Source: Paracoccaceae bacterium (GTDB lineage Bacteria; Pseudomonadota; Alphaproteobacteria; Rhodobacterales; Rhodobacteraceae). Taken from it: DNA of 64,000 bases. Positions within the stretch are counted from its first letter, which is position 1; the number at the start of each line of letters is the position of its first letter. Shown one piece after another: positions 39,302-48,573 of this stretch. The notes beneath the pieces are model-generated. The model had not been told where the DNA came from. It saw only the letters and a list, made by a program, of their open reading frames with translations, and did not search any database. The stretch spans positions 361,023 through 425,022 of the forward strand of contig JAUYQR010000015.1 in NCBI GenBank assembly GCA_030697175.1. The letters are read 5' to 3'. The translations under genes and the position numbers were made by a program.

Positions 39302-40227
39302 CCGGGGCCGTCACGCTGTCGCCCGGCCTGCGCGACGCGCTGTCGGGCTGGCTGCACCATATCAAGGCGCTTGATGGCGCGTCGGCCAACACGGTGGCCG
39401 CCTACGGGCGCGACGTTGCCCGCTACCTCGGCTTTCTGGCGGCGCATCATGGCGAGGCCCTTGGCGTTGCTGCAATCCCCACCACCCAACATGGCGACCT
39501 GCGCGCCTGGATGGCCGCTGAACGCGCGCGCGGGGTTTCCGCCCGGTCGCTTGCGCGCGAGCTTTCGGCGGTCAAGACCTTCACCGCCTGGGTCGCAGAC
39601 CGGCACGGCGGCGACGCCACCGCGATCCTGTCGGCGCGCGGCCCGAAGTTCCGCCGCAAACTGCCCCGCCCGCTGACCGAGGACGGCGCGAGCGAGCTTC
39701 TGGCCACCGTGGGCGACGATGCCCGCGAAGACTGGATCGCCGCGCGTGATGCCGCGGTCGTGACGCTGCTTTACGGCTGCGGCCTGCGCATCTCCGAAGC
39801 CCTCGCCCTCACCGGCGCCGACCATCCATTGCCGGATGTGCTGCGCGTCAAAGGCAAGGGCGGCAAGACCCGCCTGGTTCCCGTGCTGCCCGCCGCCCGC
39901 GCCGCCGTGGACCGCTACGCAGCGCTCGCCCCGTTTGACCTTGCCCGCACGGATGCGCTCTTTCGCGGAGCGCGGGGTGGCCCGCTCAACCCGCGTCTCA
40001 TCCAGTCTGCGATGGAACGCACCCGCCTGCGTCTGGGCCTGCCCGCTACCGCGACGCCGCACGCGCTGCGCCACAGCTTTGCCACCCACCTTCTGTCCGC
40101 TGGCGGCGATCTGCGCGCCATTCAGGAACTTCTGGGCCACGCCTCGCTTTCCACCACCCAAGGCTATACCGCCGTAGACGCCGCCCGCCTGATGGAGGTT
40201 TATGAAAATGCGCATCCACGCGCCTGA
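39289..40227 (+). CDS. xerC: Tyrosine recombinase XerC
   Basis: 312 residues with an N-terminal core-binding SAM-like domain and a C-terminal catalytic domain. The full catalytic set is visible: R167 (CGLRISEAL), K190 (KGKGGKTRL), H258 and R261 (HALRHSF), H284 (LGHASL) and Y293 (TQGYT). With XerD it resolves chromosome dimers at dif. It is not tied to any mobile element in the window. Confidence 0.95.
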   Translation: MAELTGAVTLSPGLRDALSGWLHHIKALDGASANTVAAYGRDVARYLGFLAAHHGEALGVAAIPTTQHGDLRAWMAAERARGVSARSLARELSAVKTFTAWVADRHGGDATAILSARGPKFRRKLPRPLTEDGASELLATVGDDAREDWIAARDAAVVTLLYGCGLRISEALALTGADHPLPDVLRVKGKGGKTRLVPVLPAARAAVDRYAALAPFDLARTDALFRGARGGPLNPRLIQSAMERTRLRLGLPATATPHALRHSFATHLLSAGGDLRAIQELLGHASLSTTQGYTAVDAARLMEVYENAHPRA

Positions 40228-40277
40228 TCGGCATGCCGATTCTTGCACCGATGCAGGAATTGCGCGATGAACGTAGC

Positions 40278-40982
40278 ATGACACCTCGCCTCAAGGCCCT
40301 TTCCGTGCATCTGCTGACCGCGACCGGCGCGGTCCTGTCGATGTTCGCCATGCTGGCGGCGGTCGAGGAAAATTGGAGCATGATGTTCCTCTGGCTGGTG
40401 CTGGCGCTGATCGTCGATGGCATCGACGGCCCGCTGGCCCGCCGCTACGATGTGCGCAAGAACTGGCCCACCTACGATGGCGTGTTGATGGATCTGATCA
40501 TCGACTACATCACCTACGTGTTCATCCCGGCCTTTGCGCTTTTCAAATCCGGGCTGCTGCCGGGCTGGACCGGGTGGCTTGCGATCATCGTCATCTGCTA
40601 CGGCTCGGTCGTCTATTTCGCCGACACCCGGATGAAAACCAAGGACAAGTCTTTCGCGGGCTTTCCCGCCTGCTGGAACATGGTCGTGCTGGTCCTGTTC
40701 GCCACGCAACCTTCGCAGGGCGTGATCCTTGCCACGGTGATCCTCCTCACGATCGCCATGTTCACCAACCTGAAATTTATCCACCCGGTCCGCACGCCCC
40801 GCTGGCACCAGCTATCGCTGACGATCTGCGTGTTGTGGATCGTCTTTGCCGGCTGGGCCGCCTGGACCGATTTCTCCGAAGGCAGCTTCGCGAAATGGGG
40901 GCTGATCCTGACCTCGCTCTACCTTGTCTGCGCCGGCATCGTGCAGCAGGTGGTGCCCGAAGGCATCCGCCGCGTCCGCTAA
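40278..40982 (+). CDS. pcs: Phosphatidylcholine synthase
   Basis: 234 residues with eight or so membrane spans and the CDP-alcohol phosphotransferase signature DG-x2-AR-x12-G-x3-D-x3-D (DGPLAR ... DGVLMDLIID). The extended similarity (AVEENWSMMFLWLVLALIVDGIDGPL, ADTRMKTKD) is to bacterial Pcs, which condenses choline with CDP-diacylglycerol directly, giving phosphatidylcholine in the inner membrane. The start is uncertain; ATG 40278 fits homologous N-termini, but has no good Shine-Dalgarno sequence. The 3' end overlaps the convergent EamA gene by four bases. Confidence 0.92.
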   Translation: MTPRLKALSVHLLTATGAVLSMFAMLAAVEENWSMMFLWLVLALIVDGIDGPLARRYDVRKNWPTYDGVLMDLIIDYITYVFIPAFALFKSGLLPGWTGWLAIIVICYGSVVYFADTRMKTKDKSFAGFPACWNMVVLVLFATQPSQGVILATVILLTIAMFTNLKFIHPVRTPRWHQLSLTICVLWIVFAGWAAWTDFSEGSFAKWGLILTSLYLVCAGIVQQVVPEGIRRVR

Positions 40983-41815
40983 AGCCGCGTCAGCATCACC
41001 CCCGCCACGATCACCGCAGCCGCCAGCGCCTTTTCCCCGGTCATCCGCTCGCCAAAGGCCAGCCAGCCGATCAGCACCGCAAACAGGATCGAGGTTTCGC
41101 GCAGCGCCGCCACCACGGCAATCGGCGCAACCGTCATCGCCCAGATCGACACCGCATAGGCGCCATAGCTGGCAGCCGACGCGAATGATCCCATCCGCCA
41201 CGCATGCCAGTTGCGCGGGATCACGTCCCAGCCGCGCAAGGCCAGCATCCCCAGCGTAAAGAATGTGCCATCCGCCACGAACACCCAGGCCACATAGGCC
41301 ACCGGCGCACCCGACACCCGCGCGCCCATGCCGTCGATCATCGTATACGTGGCCGTCGCCACTGCTGACCCCAGCGCAAAGGGCAACAGTTTACGGTCCT
41401 CGCCGCTGGTGAACACGCCCCGTGCCATCAACAGAATGCCCGCGCCCAAGACCGCAATCGCCAGATACTCGAACGGCGCCACCACATCGGCCAGAACGAA
41501 CGCCCCCACCAGCGCCACGACCATCGGCGCGGCCCCCCGCGCAATGGGATAGACGCGCGACAGGTCACCCCGGTCATAGGCGTAGGTCAGAAAGAACTTG
41601 TAGGCGAAATGCGTGCAGCCCGCCGCAAGCACCCAAGGGATCGCCGCCGGATCAATCGGCGGCGCGAAACTGATCACCGCCAGCCCGATCGGCACCTCGA
41701 CGATCGACAGGATCACCATCCCGCCGACCTTGGACGTGCCAAGTTTGATCAGCGCATTCCACAAGGCGTGCAGGAACGCCGCACCAAGAACCGCCAGAAA
41801 AACGCCAAGGGTCAA
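40979..41815 (-). CDS. EamA/DMT superfamily permease
   Basis: 278 residues from TTG 41815, with a GGGTGAG-like site upstream. Ten membrane spans in two halves; a typical EamA N-terminus (FLHALWNALIKLG). The substrate is unknown. Its last codons overlap pcs. Confidence 0.86.
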   Translation of the reverse strand: MTLGVFLAVLGAAFLHALWNALIKLGTSKVGGMVILSIVEVPIGLAVISFAPPIDPAAIPWVLAAGCTHFAYKFFLTYAYDRGDLSRVYPIARGAAPMVVALVGAFVLADVVAPFEYLAIAVLGAGILLMARGVFTSGEDRKLLPFALGSAVATATYTMIDGMGARVSGAPVAYVAWVFVADGTFFTLGMLALRGWDVIPRNWHAWRMGSFASAASYGAYAVSIWAMTVAPIAVVAALRETSILFAVLIGWLAFGERMTGEKALAAAVIVAGVMLTRL

Positions 41816-41911
41816 GACTCACCCGCCATGCGAACCGCTGCCCTCTGGCTAAGCCCGCCCGCTGCGCCGCACAAGCCACCGCATAAGGCCAGCGCCCGGC
41901 TTTCGGTAACG

Positions 41912-42367
41912 TCAGATCAGCAGCCCCGCCGCCCCCTCGTGGCGCAAGAGCGCAACCTTGGTCTCCACGCCCCCTGGTGCCGAAAATCCGCCCAGCCTCG
42001 CCCGGCCAAGCACCCGGTGGCACGGGATAAGGATCGGCACCGGATTGGCCCCGCAGGCCTGCCCCACCGCCTGCGCCGGCGCGCCGACCACGGCGGCAAT
42101 CTCGCCATAGGTCCGCGTCTCGCCAAACGGGATCGCAGCCATCTGTCGGCGCACCGTTTCGTGCAACCCCGAGCCCCAGTCGAACGGCAGGTCAAAGACC
42201 CTGAGCGTGCCGTCAAAGTAAGCGGTCAACTGGCGACAGGCCTCGCGCAGAAGGTCAGACCCCGCGCCCGGCGCATCCCGCCATTCGAGCGAAGCAATCA
42301 CCCTGCTCACCTCCACCAGCGTCACCGGCCCGAAGGGCGTGACGACGCTGGCGGCAAGTCGGCTCAC
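41912..42367 (-). CDS. ogt: Methylated-DNA--protein-cysteine methyltransferase (Ogt/MGMT)
   Basis: 151 residues from GTG 42367, overlapping the ileS stop (GTGA). The acceptor cysteine is C116 in PCHRV, preceded by the RTYGEIAAVVG and VGQACGANPVPILI DNA-binding segments. It removes O6-alkylguanine damage in a suicidal one-step reaction. Translational coupling to ileS is unusual for a repair protein. Nothing of note separates it from the EamA gene (41816-41911). Confidence 0.93.
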   Translation of the reverse strand: MSRLAASVVTPFGPVTLVEVSRVIASLEWRDAPGAGSDLLREACRQLTAYFDGTLRVFDLPFDWGSGLHETVRRQMAAIPFGETRTYGEIAAVVGAPAQAVGQACGANPVPILIPCHRVLGRARLGGFSAPGGVETKVALLRHEGAAGLLI

Positions 42368-45360
42368 CCCAGCGCGTCCGAACAGCGCGCGCAGGTGCCG
42401 GGGTGCTTGTGGCTGCCCACATCCGGCAACACCTTCCAACAACGCTGGCATTTCTCGCCTTCGGCAAGCGCGAACTCGACATAGCGCGCATGTGGCAGGG
42501 TGCCGTCGATCAAGGCCGCCCCGTGCGGGCGCCCCTCCCTGATCGTCATGCCGGACGTGATGCAAAGGTCGGCAAAACCCCTGGCGAACTCTTCCGCGCC
42601 GCCGAAATGGTCCAGCATGGCCGCATCCCCAGCGAAATAGACCGTCGGGTGCGCCTCCAGGCTTGATCCGATCGCCTTCTCCTGGCGCTTTTGCTCAAGC
42701 GTTTCGGTGACTTCCTTCCGCACAAGGCGCTTGTAGGCAAAGGCATTGCCAAGATCGTGGTTCAGCCACGCAGCCGGCGTCTCGGGCATATCCACCAGAT
42801 GCACGGAACTGTCCTCACCGGGGAACCGCTCCAGCCAGACCTCTTCCATGGTGAACACCAGAACCGGCGCCAGCCACGTCGTCAGCCGGTGGAACAGGAT
42901 GTCCAGCACCGTCCGGCACGACCGCCGGGTCAGGCTGGTTACGGCATCACAGTAAAGGCTGTCCTTGCGGATGTCGAAATACACCGAGGACAGGTCCGTG
43001 GTCGCAAAGGCGAACAGCTTCTGGAACACGCCCTGGAAGTCATACTTCGCATAGCCCTCGCGCACCTCGGCATCCAGTTCCGCCAACCGGTGCAGCACCC
43101 AGCGCTCCAACTCCGGCATATCCTCGACGGCCACCTTCTCGGCATCCGCAAAGCCCGCAAGGTTGCCCAACAGGAACCGCATCGTGTTGCGCAGGCGACG
43201 ATAGCTGTCGGCCACCCCTTTCAGGATTTCCTTGCCGATCCGCAGGTCGGCGGTGTAGTCGCTTTGCGCCACCCACAGCCGCAGGATATCGGCACCATAT
43301 TCCCCGATCACCTCTTGCGGCGCGGTGGTGTTGCCCAGCGATTTGGACATCTTCATGCCCTTTTCGTCCAGCGTGAAGCCATGCGTCAGCACACCCCGGT
43401 AAGGCGCGCGCCCCTTGGTGCCGCAGGCCTGCAACATCGAGGAGTGGAACCACCCGCGATGCTGGTCGGTGCCTTCAAGGTAAAGGTCCGCCAATCCGTC
43501 CGCCGCCCCATCCGCCCGGTCGCGCAGCACGAAGGCATGGGTCGACCCGCTGTCGAACCACACGTCCAGCACGTCGTTCACTTGCACATACTCTGCAGGA
43601 TCGACGATCCCGCCCAGCATCCGCTCCTTGAAACCATCCACAAACCAGACATCGGCACTTTCCGCCTCAAACGCCGCGATGATCCGCGCGTTGACCTCTG
43701 CGTTGCGCAAAAGAAAGTCCGCGTCGGTCGGCTTTGCCCCCTTCTTCACGAAAGCCGTCAGCGGCACACCCCAGGCCCGCTGGCGCGACAGCACCCAATC
43801 CGGCCGCGCCTCGATCATCGAATAAAGCCGGTTGCGCCCGGTCGCGGGCGTCCATTCGACCAGTTGGTTGATCGAATTCAGCGCGCGGCTGCGGATCGTC
43901 TTGCCATAGGTCGACAGGCCGTCATCCAGCGGCTTGTCGATCGCCACGAACCACTGCGGCGTATTGCGGTAGATCACCGGCGCTTTCGAGCGCCACGAAT
44001 GCGGAAAGGAATGTTTCAGCTTGGCCTTGGCAAAAAGCGCGCCGGAGTATGCCAGTTGCTTGATCACCGACACGTTGGCCGGGCCTTCCTTGCCATCCGG
44101 CAGAATGATGTGCTGCCCGCCGAACAGGGGCAGATCGGCGCGGTAAGAACCGTCAGGCTCGACGTTGTAGGTCATCGGCAGGCCGAACCTCAGGCCCAGT
44201 TGGTAGTCGTCGTCACCGTGGCTCGGCGCGGTGTGGACAAACCCGGTGCCGGCGTCGTCGGTCACATGCTCGCCCGGCAGCATCGGGACGTCATAGTCCC
44301 ACTCGCCATTGCCGCCCTCGACAGCGCGGAAGGGGTGGGCGAGGGTAAGAGAGTTAAGCACTTCAGCAGGAACTGGTGCGACCACAGCGTACTTTTCGAC
44401 GCGTCCCGATTTGAGAACTGCATCGGCCAACTTTGCTGCGAGCACTAACCGCTCACCGACCTGGGCAGAGCTGTTCTCACCAACTTCTTGCACCTCATAG
44501 AGTCCGTACTCAATGGACGGGTTATAAGCGACCGCCCTGTTCTGGGGTATCGTCCACGGTGTAGTGGTCCAGATCACCACCGTTGCACCGAAAAGTGTCG
44601 TCGCGATTGATCGGAAAGTCCCTCCGAACCATTCACCTGACTCAACTGTAAAGTCGGGCGGGTTTTGAATGTCGAACCGCACCCACACCTGATGGCTCGT
44701 ATGGTCGTGATACTCCACCTCCGCCTCGGCCAGCGCGGTCTTCTCGACCGGCGACCACATCACCGGCTTCGACCCCTGATACAAACTCCCGTTCATCACG
44801 AACTTCATGAACTCGCCCGCGATCACCGCCTCGGCGTGGTAATCCATCGTCAGGTAAGGGTCGGCCCAGTTGCCGGTCACACCCAGCCGCTTGAACTCCT
44901 CGCGCTGCACGTCGATCCAGCCTGCGGCAAAGGCGCGGCACTCGCGGCGGAAATCCACCACGTTGACGTCGTCCTTGTTCAGCCCCTTGGCGCGGTACTG
45001 CTCCTCGATCTTCCACTCGATCGGAAGGCCGTGGCAATCCCAGCCCGGCACATAGCGTGCGTCGCGGCCCATCATCTGCTGGCTGCGCACCACCATGTCC
45101 TTCAACACCTTGTTCAGCGCATGGCCGATGTGCAGGTGCCCGTTGGCATAGGGAGGGCCGTCATGCAGCACGAACGGCGCCCGCCCCGGCTTTTCGCGCA
45201 ACCGGTCATAAACCCCGATCCGCTCCCAGCGCGCCAGCCACTCCGGCTCGCGCTGCGGCAACCCCGCGCGCATCGGAAACGGGGTTTCGGGCAGGAAAAC
45301 GGTATCGCGATAGTCAGGAACGGTCGTCTCGGTGGTGTCGGAAGACATGGAGGAGGACAT
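42364..45360 (-). CDS. ileS: Isoleucyl-tRNA synthetase
   Basis: 998 residues. The HIGH motif is at 77-80, the CP1 editing domain begins with WTTTPWTIPQNRA (about 270), KMSKS occurs as KMSKSLGN, and a C-terminal zinc finger (CQRCW ... CARC) closes the protein. It charges tRNA-Ile. DNA from about 44340 to 44665 (residues about 232-340) has about 55 percent G+C in a hand count of 44341-44640, against about 65 percent in the adjoining coding sequence, and uses different synonymous codons (TTA, AGA/AGG, GGT). This looks like a recombined segment. ogt is coupled to its stop. Confidence 0.97.
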   Translation of the reverse strand: MSSSMSSDTTETTVPDYRDTVFLPETPFPMRAGLPQREPEWLARWERIGVYDRLREKPGRAPFVLHDGPPYANGHLHIGHALNKVLKDMVVRSQQMMGRDARYVPGWDCHGLPIEWKIEEQYRAKGLNKDDVNVVDFRRECRAFAAGWIDVQREEFKRLGVTGNWADPYLTMDYHAEAVIAGEFMKFVMNGSLYQGSKPVMWSPVEKTALAEAEVEYHDHTSHQVWVRFDIQNPPDFTVESGEWFGGTFRSIATTLFGATVVIWTTTPWTIPQNRAVAYNPSIEYGLYEVQEVGENSSAQVGERLVLAAKLADAVLKSGRVEKYAVVAPVPAEVLNSLTLAHPFRAVEGGNGEWDYDVPMLPGEHVTDDAGTGFVHTAPSHGDDDYQLGLRFGLPMTYNVEPDGSYRADLPLFGGQHIILPDGKEGPANVSVIKQLAYSGALFAKAKLKHSFPHSWRSKAPVIYRNTPQWFVAIDKPLDDGLSTYGKTIRSRALNSINQLVEWTPATGRNRLYSMIEARPDWVLSRQRAWGVPLTAFVKKGAKPTDADFLLRNAEVNARIIAAFEAESADVWFVDGFKERMLGGIVDPAEYVQVNDVLDVWFDSGSTHAFVLRDRADGAADGLADLYLEGTDQHRGWFHSSMLQACGTKGRAPYRGVLTHGFTLDEKGMKMSKSLGNTTAPQEVIGEYGADILRLWVAQSDYTADLRIGKEILKGVADSYRRLRNTMRFLLGNLAGFADAEKVAVEDMPELERWVLHRLAELDAEVREGYAKYDFQGVFQKLFAFATTDLSSVYFDIRKDSLYCDAVTSLTRRSCRTVLDILFHRLTTWLAPVLVFTMEEVWLERFPGEDSSVHLVDMPETPAAWLNHDLGNAFAYKRLVRKEVTETLEQKRQEKAIGSSLEAHPTVYFAGDAAMLDHFGGAEEFARGFADLCITSGMTIREGRPHGAALIDGTLPHARYVEFALAEGEKCQRCWKVLPDVGSHKHPGTCARCSDALG

Positions 45361-45583
45361 GGAGGATCACTCGCGGAAAGGGAATTGGTCGGACAAGCGC
45401 TAACTACCCGGCGGCCAGGTCAGCCCGCCGGGCCCGTAATTCGACGCGAGATCAGCCCGTTCAACATGGGCCGCGTTATAGGCGCAGCACCCGTTGCGGT
45501 AAAGGGCCGCTCCCTCCCATCTTCCTCTCTGCCAAAATATCCCGGGGCCCGGGGCAGCGCCCCGGCGGCCAGCCCCACGCACC

Positions 45584-47197
45584 TCACCCGTTCAGATGCC
45601 GCCACACCTCCGAAATCACCACCGCCCCCTCGCCCACAGCCGATGCCACGCGCTTCACCGACCCCGCCCGCACATCCCCCACCGCGTAAATCCCCGGACA
45701 CGTCGTCGCATAGCGCCCCCGCGCCAGTGCCGCCTCCCCCGCCTCCGCCCCGGTCAGCACGAAGCCTTCCGCATCCACCGCAACCCGCCCCGCCAGCCAG
45801 CCGGTGTTGGGAGCCGCCCCCACCATCACGAACACGGCGGGCGTCTCCAGCACCCGCTCGCCCTGCGGCCCCCGCAGCCGGATCGCCTGCAAACTTGCCT
45901 CGCCCTCCAGCCCCACCACCTCCGCCCCGAAATGCACCGTCACGTTCGCCGCCTTCTCCAGGCGCTCCACCAGATACGATGACATCATCTCCGCCAGGCT
46001 CTCCTCGCGCACCAGCACATGCACATGCCGCGCCGTGCGGCTCAGGAACATCGCCGCCTGGCCCGCCGAATTGCCGCCGCCGATCACCGCGACCGCGCTT
46101 TGCCCGCAATACCGCGCCTCCACATCGGTCGCGGCGTAATAGATCCCCACCCCCTCGAACTCCTCCAGCCGCGCCAAGGGCAGCCGCCGATACTCCACCC
46201 CCGTCGCCACGATCACCGACCGCGCCCTGACCACCGCGCCAGTGTCCAGCGTCAGACGCCACGCGCCATCCTCCGGCTCGATCGCCGCCACCCGGTGCGG
46301 GATGGCAAAGCGCGTGCCGAACTTCATCGCCTGCACCTCGCCGCGGAAACACAGGTCAGCCCCCGAAATCCCGGTCGGAAATCCCATGTAGTTCTCGATT
46401 CGGCTCGACGTGCCCGCCTGCCCACCCACCGCCAGATCCTCCACCACCAGCGCGCGCAGGCCCTCGGCCCCGGCATAGACCGCCGCCGAAACCCCCGCCG
46501 GCCCGCCCCCCACGATCACCACATCAAACGCGGTATCGGTCGGCGTGTAGGCCACCCCGATCCGCTCGGCCAAGGCCAGGGGCGTGGCCTCCAGCACTTC
46601 GCCCGCACCAAAGATCACCTTTGGCCCGTCCCCCTGAAACCCGCAGTCCTTCGCCAATTCACCGGCCTCCGCGGTCCCCGGCTCCAGCAACCGCACCGGC
46701 AGCTTGTTGCGCGAACAAAACGCCACCACTTCGCGTACCGCCCGGTCATCTGCCGGGCCGACCACGGTGATTGCACTGGCCCAGTGTTCCAGCATCGCCC
46801 GCCTGCGCGCGGCAAACACCGACACGATGATGTCCGACATTTCCGGTTCAGCCGCCATCAGCCGCAGCATCGGCTCGCGCGGCACCGCGATCACCTTCGA
46901 CGCAGCGAGGCTGCGCAACGTGTAAAGACTGCCGCCCCCGGTCAGGAACGCCACCTCACCGACGAACTGGCCGGGGCCAAGCGTGTGCGGGCTCAGCGCC
47001 GCCTCCCGCACCTCGTCCCAAAGCTGAAACCCGCCTTCCAGCACATGAACAAACTCGTCCGACGGATCGCCGCTGCGCAGGAAGATCACGCCCTCAGGCA
47101 CGTCCCGCTCCTCGCCAATCGCACGCAGCGCTGCAACCAGCCGCTCGCTGAACGGGCGGCGCTCCAGTGTCGCAAGGTCTTCGGCAAGGCTTTCCAT
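45584..47197 (-). CDS. Cyclic-nucleotide-binding domain fused to thioredoxin-reductase-like flavoprotein
   Basis: 537 residues from ATG 47197 (AAAGGA seven bases before). The N-terminal cNMP-type domain spans about 20-125. A small thioredoxin-like stretch follows (about 143-215). The FAD/NAD(P) module has GGGPAG at 230-235 and GGGNSA at 373-378. Where thioredoxin reductases carry the redox CxxC, the sequence reads GIYYAATDVEARYC, so the disulfide is absent. It should be a flavin-dependent oxidoreductase sensing a ligand through its N-terminal domain. Neither substrate nor ligand is known. It diverges from the DUF2237/haemoglobin pair. Confidence 0.9.
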   Translation of the reverse strand: MESLAEDLATLERRPFSERLVAALRAIGEERDVPEGVIFLRSGDPSDEFVHVLEGGFQLWDEVREAALSPHTLGPGQFVGEVAFLTGGGSLYTLRSLAASKVIAVPREPMLRLMAAEPEMSDIIVSVFAARRRAMLEHWASAITVVGPADDRAVREVVAFCSRNKLPVRLLEPGTAEAGELAKDCGFQGDGPKVIFGAGEVLEATPLALAERIGVAYTPTDTAFDVVIVGGGPAGVSAAVYAGAEGLRALVVEDLAVGGQAGTSSRIENYMGFPTGISGADLCFRGEVQAMKFGTRFAIPHRVAAIEPEDGAWRLTLDTGAVVRARSVIVATGVEYRRLPLARLEEFEGVGIYYAATDVEARYCGQSAVAVIGGGNSAGQAAMFLSRTARHVHVLVREESLAEMMSSYLVERLEKAANVTVHFGAEVVGLEGEASLQAIRLRGPQGERVLETPAVFVMVGAAPNTGWLAGRVAVDAEGFVLTGAEAGEAALARGRYATTCPGIYAVGDVRAGSVKRVASAVGEGAVVISEVWRHLNG

Positions 47198-47264
47198 CCA
47201 GCGTCCTTTCAGCGATCCTGCTTCCGTCCGGCCCCCAAAGGCCACCCCGAACCACGAGGCCATC

Positions 47265-47639
47265 ATGAAGGAACCGTCCATCAACGTCCTTGGCGGCGTT
47301 TTGGAGCCATGCTCCAGCGATCCCGTCACCGGTTTCTTCCGCAACGGCTGTTGTGACACCGGCCCGATGGACCGGGGCCTGCACACCGTCTGCGCCACGA
47401 TGACGGCCGAGTTCCTTGCGCTGTCGAAATATCTCGGCAACGATCTTTCCACCCCGCGCCCGGAGTTTGGCTTTGCCGGCCTGAAACCCGGCGACCAGTG
47501 GTGCCTCTGCGCCGCCCGTTTTCTGCAAGCGCACGAGGAAGGCGCCGCCCCGATGGTCCGTCTTGATGCAACGCATCAGGCGACCCTCGACATCGTGCCG
47601 CTCGACATTCTTGAGCTTTACGCCCGCCCGAAGGCATGA
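47265..47639 (+). CDS. DUF2237 family protein
   Basis: 124 residues matching DUF2237 throughout: NVLGGVLEPCSSDPVTGFFRNGCCDTGPMDRGLHTVCATMTAEFL, then LSTPRPEFGFAGLKPGDQWCLCAARFLQA. Five conserved Cys suggest metal or redox chemistry. The family is of unknown function. It shares a 4-bp ATGA overlap with the next gene and diverges from the flavoprotein gene at 47197. Confidence 0.92.
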   Translation: MKEPSINVLGGVLEPCSSDPVTGFFRNGCCDTGPMDRGLHTVCATMTAEFLALSKYLGNDLSTPRPEFGFAGLKPGDQWCLCAARFLQAHEEGAAPMVRLDATHQATLDIVPLDILELYARPKA

Positions 47640-48025
47640 TCCCGCCCCGGTTTCAGGCGACGGATGCCGACATCGCCGCCGTCGTCGCGACCTTTTACGG
47701 CGCCGTCCGCCAGCACCCGGTCCTCGCCCCGGTGTTTGCCGCCCACGTCCACGACTGGCCCGCGCATGAGGCGAAGATCACTCGCTTCTGGCGCAACGCC
47801 ATCCTTCACGACCACAGCTACAATGGTAACCCCCTCGCCGTGCATCGCGTGGCAGGCGACGTGAAAACCGCCATGTTCACCGATTGGCTGGCGCTCTTCG
47901 ACCAGACGCTCGCGCGGGAGTTGCCGCCCGGCACCGCCGCCGCATGGTCCGCCCTCGCCCACCGCATCGGACGCGGGCTGATGTTCGGCCTGGGTGATCA
48001 GGACGGCCTGCCGGGCTTGCGCTAG
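47636..48025 (+). CDS. Group III truncated haemoglobin
   Basis: 129 residues forming the short 2-on-2 globin fold. The start FYGAVRQHPVLAPVFAAHV and the KITRFWRNAILHDHSYNGNPLAVHR segment, with candidate proximal His, match group III trHbs. Such proteins bind O2 or NO and may assist nitrosative stress or respiration. It is translationally coupled to the DUF2237 gene. Its stop overlaps the convergent LuxR-type gene within a CTAG. Confidence 0.92.
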   Translation: MIPPRFQATDADIAAVVATFYGAVRQHPVLAPVFAAHVHDWPAHEAKITRFWRNAILHDHSYNGNPLAVHRVAGDVKTAMFTDWLALFDQTLARELPPGTAAAWSALAHRIGRGLMFGLGDQDGLPGLR

Positions 48026-48546
48026 GCCGCAGTCCGCGACCGGTTCGCCGCCGCCCGCACGCTGCCGTCCTCGCGCATCAGATCGTCGATGAACAGGCTC
48101 AGCAGTTGCGGCCGCCCGGTGACGCCCGCCTTGCGATAGATCGCGTTGGTCTGCGCCTTTACCGTGCCTTCACTCGTCGACCGCAACGCTGCAATCTCCG
48201 CCGTCGACATGCCCTTGATGGCGAACAGCGCCACGTCACGCTCTGCGGTGGTCAACCCCCACTCGGCAAAGCGTTCTTCCAGAAGGTCAAGAAACGCACC
48301 CGACGCGCGGCGCAGCCGTTCTTCCGCGGCGTTGCGCTGGATCAGGACGCGGCGCAGCATCACGCCGCCCAGAAACACGCCCATGACCAGCCCGACCGAG
48401 GCGCCAACCTCCAGAAGTTCGCGCATTTGCCAACTGATCGGCGTGGTGCGGATACCAAGCACGGAAGCCAGAATGTCGGATACGAAAAAAAAGGCGCAAG
48501 CCACCTGAATGATGAACACCACAACGATGGGGCCTGCGCGCTTCAC
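48022..48546 (-). CDS. Membrane-anchored LuxR-type (HTH) transcriptional regulator
   Basis: 174 residues from GTG 48546. Two N-terminal membrane spans (about 8-30 and 48-68) with a short periplasmic loop lead to a cytoplasmic LuxR/GerE helix-turn-helix (WGLTTAERDVALFAIKGMSTAEIAALRSTSEGTVKAQ, about 100-150). It has no response-regulator receiver, so it would sense through the membrane part. It lies 27 bp downstream of the smaller poly-Asp PepSY-like gene and is probably cotranscribed with it; a role in its regulation is inference. Confidence 0.85.
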   Translation of the reverse strand: MKRAGPIVVVFIIQVACAFFFVSDILASVLGIRTTPISWQMRELLEVGASVGLVMGVFLGGVMLRRVLIQRNAAEERLRRASGAFLDLLEERFAEWGLTTAERDVALFAIKGMSTAEIAALRSTSEGTVKAQTNAIYRKAGVTGRPQLLSLFIDDLMREDGSVRAAANRSRTAA

Positions 48547-48573
48547 GTCCGGCCCGCCCGCACCGTGGAACCC

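Noticed and set aside
39289..40227. Tyrosine recombinase as integrase of a mobile element
   Set aside because: Full-length XerC next to its usual DUF484 partner; no attachment repeats or element cargo nearby.
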